Translations under genes and position numbers: made by a program
Notes under the pieces: generated by a model
Databases searched by the model: none
The model's input: the letters and a program-made list of their open reading frames with translations, nothing else
Told to the model about the DNA's origin: nothing
Origin: Adineta vaga
Taxonomy: Eukaryota > Rotifera
Reading direction: 5' to 3'
Assembly (NCBI GenBank): GCA_021613535.1
Contig: CP075492.1
Location: 12,338,001-12,402,000 of the forward strand
DNA length: 64,000 nucleotides
In this document: in pieces, positions 45,901 to 57,842 of the stretch
Numbering within the stretch: the first letter of the stretch is position 1
Layout of the letters: each line of letters starts with the position of its first letter

Positions 45901-48900
45901 ATCAGATTATCAGGGCAAAAATTGTGAAGCAATCATAACAAAGCCATGTACAACAAATCCATGTTTGTTAGTAGACATTGCTTTTGATTGAAAAATTTCC
46001 TAAACAAAACATTTGATTTTTTTCGTTTGTTTTTAGTAATAATGGTACATGTACAATAACAGCGGATGATAGTATGCAATGTACATGTTTAGTTGGATAT
46101 ACAGGACAAAAATGTGAATTACAAATCAATGCTTGTAATCGTAATCCGTGTTCTCATGGAATGTGTCATCAAATGTCGAATGGATTTTATTATTGTACAT
46201 GTTTACCAGGTTATACAGGATTTGATTGTCAAATAGAAATTAATCCATGCGATAGTTTGCCATGTTTAAATAATGGAATTTGTAGTAAATCAACGATGAA
46301 TACATTCAATTGTACATGTTCAAATGGATATTCAGGTAATCAATGTCAATATGGTGGTTATCAATGTCAGTCAGCTCCTTGTTTAAATAATGGAACATGT
46401 ATGATTAATGGTAATAATTATCAATGTTTATGTCCACCAGGTTTGACAGGTAATCGTTGTGAAAATGATATTAATGAATGTGAATCAATGCCATGTCAAA
46501 ATAATGGTATATGTTTGCAAACAAAATTAAATGAATATCAATGTCTCTGTGCTACAGGTAGAAACAAAAGATAAAGAATAAATTGATGAGATCTATTTCT
46601 TTTCTTTACTTTTCCTCTCAAAGGTTATACTGGTTTTCATTGTGAAGCAATTATTGATCCATGTTTATCGATATATTGTTTAAATAATGGAACATGCATT
46701 CGAACAAGTTCAACAACAGGTATTTGTTCATGTCAACCAGGTTATACAGGTTCATCATGTCAAAATCAACTGAATACATGTTTAAGTGCACCATGTTTAA
46801 ATGGTACTTGTATACCACTAATTAATTCATATCAATGTAATTGTTTTCCTGGTTATACGGGACAACGATGTGATTCAATCGTCGATTATTGTTCATCCAA
46901 ACCATGTTTTAATAATGGTACATGTATTAATCAAGCTACTTCATTTGCTTGTCAATGTCCATATGGTTTTCAAGGTCGAACATGTGTTATACGGTTCAAT
47001 CTTGTCAATCATCACCATGTTTAAATGGTGGAACATGTAATGATGTTGCACCTGGTTTACATAATTGTTCATGTCCAATATCTTATCATGGAGAATTTTG
47101 TCAATTACGAGATTCATTTTGTTTAGAAATGCCTTGTCAAAATCATGGAGTTTGTCTAGATACATTAAATGGTTATCAATGTATATGTCAACCTGGTTAT
47201 GATGGTATCAATTGTACAAATGAAATTCAACCATGTATATCAAATCCTTGTTTAAATAATGGTTTCTGTCGGAATACAAATAATGGACTTAGTTATCAAT
47301 GTTTATGTGAAAAAGGTTATGCTGGACTTCGTTGTGAAGTTGAAATGAATTGGTGTTCATCAAATCCATGTCAAAATCAAGGCACTTGTATATCTCAATT
47401 AACATCCTTCAAATGTCTATGTTCATCAACATATACAGGAGTTATTTGTCAAATACCCATCAGTAATTGTTCACAGACAACATGTAAATATGGTTTACCA
47501 TTAGTGACTAGTTCCACAAGTTGTTCATGTGTATGTTCAAATGGTTATACGGGTAATCGATGTGATATACCGATTAATCCATGTTTAAATGAATCTTATT
47601 GTATACGTGGCAAATGTCATTATCTTAGTCCTGGTGTCGCAAATTGTACATGTCCATATGGTTACAGTGGACTTCGTTGTGATACACGATTATCGAATGG
47701 TGCATGTTCATCATGTCCTTGTTTATATGGACGATGTCGAACAATTGATACTAACGAAGATTATATATGTGATTGTTATCAAGGTTATACAGGAAAACAA
47801 TGTGATATATCTATTGATTTATGTACACCATCTCCATGTTTATATGGTCAATGTGTATTAGATGCTATGCATGGTTATCAATGTCAATGTTCACCAGGTG
47901 CACAGGGACGAAATTGTTCTAATTTAATTAATACATGTGGATCTAATCCTTGTTCGAATAATGGAGTTTGTGTTCAAGGTTTAAATACCTATCAATGTGT
48001 TTGTCAATCAGGTTATGCTGGTATTCATTGTGAAGTATTAATTAATCAATGTACATCATTAATATGTTTAAATAATGGTACATGTGTAAATCTACCAACA
48101 AATCCACCTACAGCTATATGTCAATGTCCATCATTGTTTACTGGTGTTCAATGTCAATATCCATATGCACCTTGTGCATCTCAACCATGTCAAAATCTAG
48201 GAACATGTATTACAAATGAATTATCATCGTCATATACTTGTCTTTGTCCAAATGGATTTACAGGATCTAATTGTGAATTTAGTATTCAGGTTTGTCATAG
48301 TCAACCATGTCAAAATGGTGGTATTTGCTCTGAACCAGCACCTTACTATTATATGTGTCAATGTCTATGGCCTTATTATGGAAGTAATTGTGAATTAATG
48401 TCAGATCCTTGTTTAAGTTATCCATGTCGAGGACCATTATCTCAATGTATATCGACACCAATGCATCAAAATTATACATGTATTTGTGCTGATGGTTTTC
48501 AAGGTTCGACTTGTTCTATACCTTTTGATCCATGCCATATTCGTCCTTGCCGAAATGGTGGTACATGTATGCAAGCAAGTTCATTGAGATATTCTTGTTC
48601 ATGTCCAATCGGTTTTCAAGGACAAAATTGTGAAATTGAAATAAATCCATGTTTGACTTATCCATGTCGAAATGGTAAAGCAATTAGAACTTCAGCGATT
48701 ACTTGTGAATGTCAATGTTCAGAATCATATTATGGGAAATTTTGTGAAATCAATCTTTGTGAAAAGAATCCTTGTGCAAATGGAAATTGTATTTCGAATG
48801 GAAATTATACATATACTTGTAGTTGTCCAAATGGATTTCAATTTCTCATGGGAGTGTATGTATTTTTTTCTGAACGAAAATATGTGATTTATTCGTTGTT

Positions 48901-51900
48901 TGTTTTTAGTTGTGCGGATATCAATGAATGTCGAACAAAACCAGGAATTTGTGGCAATGGTGGACGATGTTTGAATACCTATGGATCCTATTCGTGTTTT
49001 TGTAAAGCAGGTTTTCATGGTAAGAATTGTGAATATTTCAATCCATGTCGATCAGTTCCTTGTATAAATGGTGGAACTTGTATGATAAATGAAAGTTATC
49101 CATATTGGCAATGTCATTGTCCAACATTGTATACTGGTTCGTATATCGAATAACAAACAAACTCTATTTTCATTACAATTCTTTTAGGTTCACATTGTGA
49201 AACACCATTACGTCGTTGTTCATCAAATCCATGTAGAACAGGAGTTTGTATTGATCTTCCCAACGATCAATATCAATGTCAATGTTCAGCTGGAATTACA
49301 GGTGTACATTGCGATACACCATTATTACCATGTGATTCGAATCCATGTTTAAATAATTCAACATGTTTAACATTATCATTAACAAATTATACATGTGTAT
49401 GTCCACCAGGATATATGGGTGCAAAATGTTCCGAACGTCGAACATTATGTTCGAAAAATTCTTGCCAAGCAAATGCAAAATGTATTGTTGATCAAAGAAA
49501 AGGTGAAGAAATTTGTCAATGTCCAGTTGGACGCTATGGAATTCAGTAAGCTTGAAAAGAAAAAAAATGTATCACTTAATAGAAATGATTATTTCCTAGT
49601 TGTGAATTTATTTCGGCATGTGGAATGAATCCATGTGTACAAGGGACATGTCAAAATAAAAATCAAACAACTTTTCAATGTATATGTAATCCTGGATATA
49701 CTGGTAACTAAAACATTTCTTCGTATTGATCAAGTGATGTTTTTTTTTCATTGTTTAGGTAGGATATGTGATACTTCATTAGATGTTTGTGAAACAAATC
49801 CTTGTAAGTCATTTTTTTGTTAATTAATTCTCAAAATCATTGATACAATCGAATAGGTTTGAACGGTGGAGTATGTTCAAATCTTGGTCAAGGTTCCTCA
49901 GTTTGTTCTTGTCCAGTAGGATTCTCTGGTAATTTTCTATTCATTTTCAAATGGTTGCGACTATCATCGATCCCTTTTTTTTTCTTCTTTTTAGGCTCCG
50001 ATTGTAGTGTTCCACATTGTCTTAAAAACAGTTGTTTCAATAATGGTATTTGTTCTATTCAAAATAATTCTCTTCAATGTCAATGTCCATGTGGATTCAC
50101 TGGTAACATCAAATTTTGTCTCGAGAAGAAAACTAAAACTTATAAATAAAACACTTTCTATTCATTAAAGGATCTCGTTGTGAAACACCATATGATGTTT
50201 GTTCGTTAACTGTCTGTCAAAATAATGGTACTCGTTTTCTGAATATAACTCAATGTCAATGTTCATGTTTATGTCCTTCGACATTTACTGGTCATCTTTG
50301 TCAACAACCAGTTATAACAAATGATCGAACATATTCAGGACAAATTGCTATTCCAATCAATCGTTCTCGAGGTAAAGAAGAATGCATTTGTATTTCATCA
50401 TTAAAATCATCCTTAAATCTTTAGGATCACTCTGGGAAAGTGTTTTACAATGTATAGATCAAGTATGGAATAATCTCAATGTTTTGCTTGGTAAATAATT
50501 TCCTTTTGAACGTTAATCATTTTTTTACTAAGAAAATACTATTCTAGTTTGTCCATCATCATTTTCTCTTGTTACTCCAACAACATTCTATCCATATTGT
50601 TATCGAATTAATCAACAAAATTTTCTTAAAAATCAAAAACAAGCATTTCAAGAATGTGAACAACAAAAAACACAACTTGTTTGGTTTCAATCTATTGATG
50701 AATTAGAACAACAATTGTTACCAGCTCTATCATCACATGGATTAACACGAGGTTAGTTTGAAAATACTTTATCAATATACTTGCTCAATTATTATGGAAA
50801 ATGAAAAACTATATAACTATTATTTTTCAATTTAGATTTTTGGACAAGTGGAATCTATGATTCGAAATCTCAACGATGGCAATGGTTATTATCAAACAAT
50901 AATACACGAATGGATCTTGATCCATCTATAGTTTCACATTTTGGAATCAATTCTGATCATGAATCACTCTATGTTTCATTCAATCAATCCACAAATCAAC
51001 GTTTAACAACAAGTCCATCCTTCGAAACATATTCAACAATATGTAAAATATCAGCAACAAATCTTCTATTCAATAATCAAACACGTTCTATTGAACTTAT
51101 TTCTCATCAAACGACACTTAATAATCAGTAAGTCAAAAAGAAAATATATATTTACAAGCATAATTCTTATCGCTATGACAATTATTTCTCTTAGATCGGA
51201 AGTAATTGTCTATAATTTTAATTACACAATTCTTCCAACTATTCATTTCAATACACCTATTCAACAACCAACAGATGCTCATTACGCTGCTATGTGTGGT
51301 GCTATTGGCAATCCATCGCCTTCCGTTGAACCATATACAATTGATATTTGTGGATATTTTTCAACAATTACAGATCGAAATGTACAATTATTAATGGAAA
51401 CAATTGGAACATACTATTCAACTCGACGAGTATCTATTACATCAATACGTAAGTTTTTCCTATACCAATCAACATCCGTATTGATATTTTTTCTCATCAC
51501 TAATAGAACCATATGCCGCTGTTCCATTAACTGTTGAACATTACACAACTATTGCTGGTAATATGATGACACGAATTAAATTTATAATAACTAGTGGATC
51601 ATCATTAATTCTTGGTTCAAATATTGAACCATTAGCATCAATGAATGATATGTTAAATACCATTCCATATCGATCTTATCAGCAATGTATTCCATATATA
51701 CCTTTAAATATTCTTCTACAATTAAAATTATGTATTCCAATTCATGAAATTTCTTCATGGATCAATTCGATTACAAAAGCTGTTTCAGTGGCAACTGGAC
51801 AATTGAATGTTAATATTATGTTGAAAGGTGTTCAAGAAGGTGTTACAACTACTGGGTAAATTACTTTCTTTTTTTTCGAAATGAAAATTAATAAAAAAAT

Positions 51901-54900
51901 TTGATCTTTTATGTTTTCTTTTAGTCAACCAGCAAATATTGCCTATTTCTTAGTAACAATCAATGGAATAACATCGAATCAAACATGGAATACTAATTTA
52001 TCAATGAATTCAATTCTTCTCTCAACTATTCAACAAGAAAATGACAAATTATTATGTTCAAAAGATACATATATACTTTCATTAGAGCATAGTATTCGAA
52101 ATTTTTATGTTCCATGTTCCATTCCACAAATGTAAGTAATTCTTAGGAAAAACTATCGATTATTGATCAATTTATTGTAGTCTTGAAAAACAATTGAATA
52201 ATGCATTACAACAAGCAGGCATTTATACAATAAATCTAGTTATACATGGTAATGATGAAGCTGTTGATGATCTTGGGTAAGTTAATCTTTTCAAGATATA
52301 TCTCATTTGATTTTATCTGTATATTAGACAAATATATCATTTACCAAATATATTCCTTCAACATATCAATGGTACATGGTTAGATAGTTCATTTGAATTA
52401 AACAATCAACTTTATGAAATATTAATTGCAAATCAATTACAACGATTAACAACTAATGTTTATCGATTATCGAAAGCATATTCTTATTTTTATGCTAATC
52501 CTCTTTCAGAAAATGATCGTGATTATCTTCAAAATCTAATTCTTACTCTATACAATCAACGAAGTAAAAACAATTCATTTTTTTTTCTTCTTCAATTAAC
52601 TTTCATCTTTTTCTAGATACGATTGCTGGTAATCATATTGAAATTATCTATGAAGATTTATATCGAAATTTAACATCAATGCAATCTATTCGTCGAGTTT
52701 ATCTATTCATTTTCCATGATGATGAAGTACTGGATGGAAGATATTTATCATCGATAGTTTTATCAAAGACACAAATTAGTCATATTCAAAATCCATTGAA
52801 TTACATATCGAATCAAATTCCAATCAATCTAATTAAACAACGTGATATTCAACATATAACATTTTCAGGCAAAATTCATCAACCTATTGCAGAAAGAATC
52901 TTACAAGATTATTGGCAAAATCCAATGAAACAAGGATTAAGCAATGCAAAAGTTATAATCCTACGATTACAAGAATATCTTGCCTATTCATCAAAGTAAT
53001 TTCGAAGTTTTTTCACTAAAAATTTTCATGTCTTTCAATGTTTTGTTTTTAGACAATTCTATACTACAATAACATATATTGTTACAACTACAGATGATAA
53101 GTCAATTCCAAATACATGTTTTGATTCAAATTTAATCGAAACAATGGATAATTTATGTAATACACAGAATACGTACTTAGCAAAAGTACCCGATGGATAT
53201 ATTCCATCATTTATTGATTTGAAAGGCATTCATTCACAAGTTCAACTTGAACAAGATAAATTTGATATATTAATTAGTTTAGCATTACAAAGAATGGATA
53301 TTACTGGCAAAGGTAAATCGATATAGAAAAGAACTAATCAAATCATATCTCTTTTATTTAGCTTCATCGATATTAACGGAAACACGATTCGGATTGGATA
53401 TGTCAACAATTACACGAGTTTATTATATGGTTCTACCTGATCAAATGATTCTACAAGAACAAATACAAGAACAACTTAGAGTAAAATCTTATTCAAAATG
53501 TTCTATTTCTTCTTTTACATTCTATCTTTTCTTATTTAGTTTGTTTTCTCAGCAATACAAACACTTACATATCAATTGTATCCATCTGATCAAGTAACTC
53601 TTGCACATGATGATACTCATGAATATATTGCTAATATTTCATTACCAATTACGGATTCTATTCGAAATGAAATCGAAAAACAATTAACATCATGCAATCC
53701 ACGTATGTATTCTCATTCATTAAATTCTAATTGATGTATTCATTATTACTTTTTTAGAATATGGTAAAGCAAGAATTGTTTATTTTGAATCAATCAATTC
53801 CTATCAAACACATTTTTATTTAACAGTAAGTCGAAAAACTGAATCAAACCTATTTCATTTATATTTATATTTTTTAGTTCATTAATGAAACACAATTGTT
53901 GACACGATGTGATTTTTCATTGTATTATCCAGATATGGATACTTATCAAGCCGAATATTTGGGTATCAACAGTCATTATCTCGATCGATCGACTTTTCTT
54001 ATTCAATCTGCATCACTTATTGAGAATATTAAACAACTACGGACGAATGATACTTCTCATGTCTCGATAGAATTACAAAAACAAACTCAATATATTTGTT
54101 CAGATGGGTATGTTTAATGCTAACGAATGAAATCTGTAAGTTTAAATGACATTTATACTTTAGAAAACGATCTGTACGAATTGATTATCATGTACAAAAT
54201 CATTCATTGCCAATAAATGTAATAACTGGAAAATATCCTAATAACTGTACTGCCTACCCCATTCATTCTCTCTATCTTATTGAACCACGTCCATCACATC
54301 GACAAATTTATGATGCCTTAACAGCTGCTTGGCGACAATCGAATAGTAATCATTACTTCTATATCTTAAAAATCTTCTCATTTCTTTTTCTAGATAATTA
54401 TCCAATCAATATTTCCTCGGATTTCTTCATAGATTCATCTTATTTAACAAATAAAAAGTAATGTTTTTCTTCTCTATCTTTTCTCGTTTCATCCTGTTTT
54501 TTTTTCTAAATTTCTAGTCAAACATTAACACGTTTAATCTATACAATTAATTCCAATTCAATTCGATTTCTATCACCATTGATAACTTCAATTAATTTAC
54601 CGAATATTTATACGAACATTCCATACAAACGATATGCAATTTTTCTTGAAAATAAAGCTTCTAATTCAACTATGTTATCAATCATTAATACAGCATTGAG
54701 ACGTAGTTGGTCAATGGCAAATAGTTATCTTTTTTCAGCAAGCGATCTATCCGTACCATCAATGAATACGATTCTATCGAAGTATGTATTTTGTTTCTTT
54801 AAAGAAATATTCTAAATTGTTGTTGACCTTTAGAAATGAACAAATGAGACTTGATTATTTAATTGGTTTATATTCGAATGATATCGGTGATTATTCTCCA

Positions 54901-55573
54901 CCATCGGAACAAATCTATTCACAAATATTTAATGCAACTGGTTTAGAAACATTCATTCAACTTCGTTATATACCACGAAGTAGTGGCGATACTATACTTA
55001 ATGATGATCAAATTTCATTCTTTCCATTCGGTACACGATCTGATGGACATATCTATGGAGTAAATAGTATCAATAGGAAATAATTCTCATCTTATTTCGT
55101 TTTCTTTTTCTTTTTTCTAGCTTGATTGGTGGGTTATTTTAGTTATTATTATTGCTATCTTAGCTACATGGTTAGTTTTATGTTTAATTTGTTATATTTG
55201 CTTTCGTAAACGGTAAGATTAAGAAAATATCTCAGTTCTCATATATGAACTTTTGTTCAACTCTAGATCTACAAAACAATATCATCATAAAATTTCAAAG
55301 CAATCATCAAGACGAGTCGATGTTCTTGCTCGTGAACAAGATCATTATCTACGTCCATCATTGTCTTCCTTAGCCTTCGATGGACCATATGCTGAATCAG
55401 TCGATTCATCTGTTGATGATCATCAACGTATTTCTGTTCGAACAATGTCTTCCCATCCTGAATTACAAGTTCGTCGTTTATCTGAACAAGATTGGCCACA
55501 TTTTGCTATGAATAATCCTTATGGTTTATCATCACTTCTTTCGGACACAACAAATTCCAGTCGTCCTTTATAA
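39901..55573 (+). CDS. Giant Notch-ligand-like (Delta/Serrate type) membrane protein with EGF array and C-type lectin domain
   Basis: I could join 46 exons in phase to about 4183 aa, apart from one missing base near 46985. Order: signal peptide (MGMNTFLIVLLLLLLLFNN); MNNL domain (residues 21-180, LLVDLLQFHNPTGITINGRC to FVFYNNNISMLLNQFH); DSL domain (CRATFYGKQCSVQC, GEKICSLGWYGNEC, exon 41187-41389); a few EGFs with a second DSL-like unit (FYGPNCTNQC, GEKVCSYGWG, 41773-41900); about 60 EGF repeats to 50371, some with calcium-binding DINEC starts; a C-type-lectin-like domain (50548-51127, ending FETYSTICKI); about 1000 residues of unrecognised ectodomain; one transmembrane helix (55121-55212, WVILVIIIAILATWLVLCLI); and a 105-residue Ser-rich tail. 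MNNL plus DSL defines Notch ligands (known); the C-terminal half is unlike Delta or Jagged. Introns are mostly 45-65 nt. Confidence 0.88.
41443..50371 (+). repeat. EGF-repeat array, roughly 60 tandem units
   Basis: Six-cysteine units of about 38 residues (C-x-S/N-N-P-C-x-N-N/G-G-x-C ... C-x-C-x-x-G-Y-T-G-x-x-C) run through 21 exons, most introns falling after the first base of a Gly codon. Several begin DINEC or NIDEC with a mid-loop Asn and Tyr/Phe, the calcium-binding EGF type. The longest exon (46624-48855) alone holds about 19 units. Confidence 0.9.
50548..51127 (+). other. C-type-lectin-like domain in the giant gene
   Basis: Exons 50548-50751 and 50836-51127. Visible CTLD landmarks: YCYRINQQN (first strand and Cys), AFQECEQQKTQLVWFQSIDE (helix 1 with Cys and the typical LV-x-x-x-S-x-x-E), FWTSGIYD then RWQW (the WIGL-like core), and a closing ICKI Cys. 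EPN or QPD sugar-binding tripeptides are not evident, so carbohydrate binding is uncertain. Confidence 0.75.
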
Positions 55574-57842
55574 TCTTGTTTTACAACATTTTTAGTATTA
55601 ATTTCAGAAGAAAACAGCATGAAAATCTAAATTAACTGTGATTATGTGAAAGAAAATATATTATTAGAACTGAGTATTAAAATTTTTGATGTAAGATAAT
55701 ATGTTTGTGTCTTTTGATTGAATATTTTTTTTGCTTTTCGTTTGTTTAACAAAATCAAATAATAAAATTATTCACATCAATTAATTAAAAAAAGAAATAT
55801 TTTATTGACTAGAAAAGAATTAACGATGATTATATTTAATCATATCCAAAGTTTAAATAATCAAAAGTCATCGGTGGTCTTTGTAATTGTTTTTCTTTTC
55901 GATGTTCTTCAACTAATGGCCAGAGACAACAGCCCTAAAAAAGAGAATGATCAATTCGAAGAATTCGCTTTTGTTCTCACTCACCAAGAGAATTAATGTA
56001 CAAACGACAATGACAACACAGATTACAACGATACCGAAAATAATGAATGCTGAAGTCATACTTTTTTCCTTGATAGTGATTGAGTATTATACTGATGAGA
56101 AGGTTAGGAGAGATAGTTTTTTCTTCATTTTTACCTTATGATGATTCGTTTTAAAGGGCACGTGCTATAAGAAAAAAAATCACCAAACAACAGAACGAAT
56201 AAATAAATAACATTGCCTTTTATATTTTGTGATCTATTTGCTTTCTATATGAATGACTGTAGACGATACCTATTCAACATGATTGTCACATATATATGTA
56301 CACAAACTAGTATAACGTGATCAATTGATGTTGATTTTGTTCGTGTGAGAAGAATGATTTTTGTATATAAATTGTACACACGTGTGATTAACTATAGTCC
56401 ATATGATCATTACACGGAACCTTTTTTTTTTGGATTAGAAATAATAATCTTCTCAGAAGTTCAAATTGTCAGAGCTAATAAAATTATACTTCAGTGTTTT
56501 TTGTTGATGGTCAAGACATGTGTGTTAAAGAGCATATATTCGAATAAATTATCGACTACTTCCAGTGCAAAAGTTCCTGCTTGTTGCTTAAATTTCAAAG
56601 TGAAGTGATAGATTCTCCCTATGAAACAATACATATACACACATTGAATGCTCGTTGTAATTAAATAATAACATTTGTTACAGGCATTTATACAAACATG
56701 CCTTCACATACTCTTCTTCAACTGTTTCTCTTATCTTCTATACACATTCTTTTTCATATCGTTTCGAGTGAAGAAATCGCTAATAACATCGTAATGTATT
56801 ATAAAAAATTGACATGAACTTCATGAACAACTTCACAAAGCGATTCTATTATTTGTTAATTCATGGAATGAAAGAATGATCGAAGAAAAAACTTTGTAAG
56901 ATTTTTTCCCACAAATTCACTTGGTAGCCAGATAAGTTTTTGACGCCAGATGTCGGTATCTCAGTAAAAATGGTGCTCGCAAGATGATGGTAGACAGATT
57001 TAAAAAATAAAATTACGATTAAAGTCGTTACTCGAAAAGTAGATAAAAGGTGACACGAGACATTCTTATATAGACAGACGTACACATAATAATAACACAC
57101 AGAACTTTCCTTCTCTTTTATTTTTAACTGCACTTATTTTTCTTTAAATATACGGTCTGTGGTAGACGAAGGTTTATTTTTCATACTGATGGCAATGCTT
57201 TTTTTTGTTTTCGGTTTGATTTATTTCGAATTAGATGTAACTAAATTTGAGAATTTTCTCCCAGTTAATATTTTCTTCTCTTAGTAAGATGTAATATATT
57301 CAAAACATAAATTCATCAAATGTTGTCCACGAGAGTTTTATTCATGTTACTAAGTAACGAGTTCATATTTCCCAGTTGTTTGCTTATAGACAGAATCAGT
57401 TAATCGAAGTTTCATTGTATATTACGTAGTACATATATATTGCAATAGGTAATCATAAAAATGATCTGTTGTATTAAACAATCGTTAATTTTCAACATCT
57501 ATGTTTATAAGCAGTTGACGAATAACTTTTATTAACTGTAATAAGGAAACAGAATGCAGGATACTTAAGAAAAAATGTGTTTTTTTTACACCTTCTTTGC
57601 ATTTCCAAAATAACATAAAGAGTATGGCAGTTTATGAAAGAAAAAGACAAGTCAGTCACTGAGGTTTACAAATACATTCTTAGATAGGGGTTCCATTTTA
57701 CTTTTAGAATAGAGATCTCCCGAAATCATATTATACAGATTACTAGCTTTAGAAATGAAAATGATGAATCGCTCAGATCTTCACAAACTTTTGCTCAAAT
57801 ATTAAATATTATTTTTCACTTATTCTAGATTAGATCTGCCAA
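55574..57842. other. Intergenic region, no gene seen
   Basis: About 2.3 kb between the giant gene and the RNF213-like gene. Open frames near 55805-56141 and 56345-56608 have no recognisable content. An upstream, non-recognised exon of the next gene may lie near its right end: a tattctag acceptor occurs at about 57823-57830. Confidence 0.45.
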
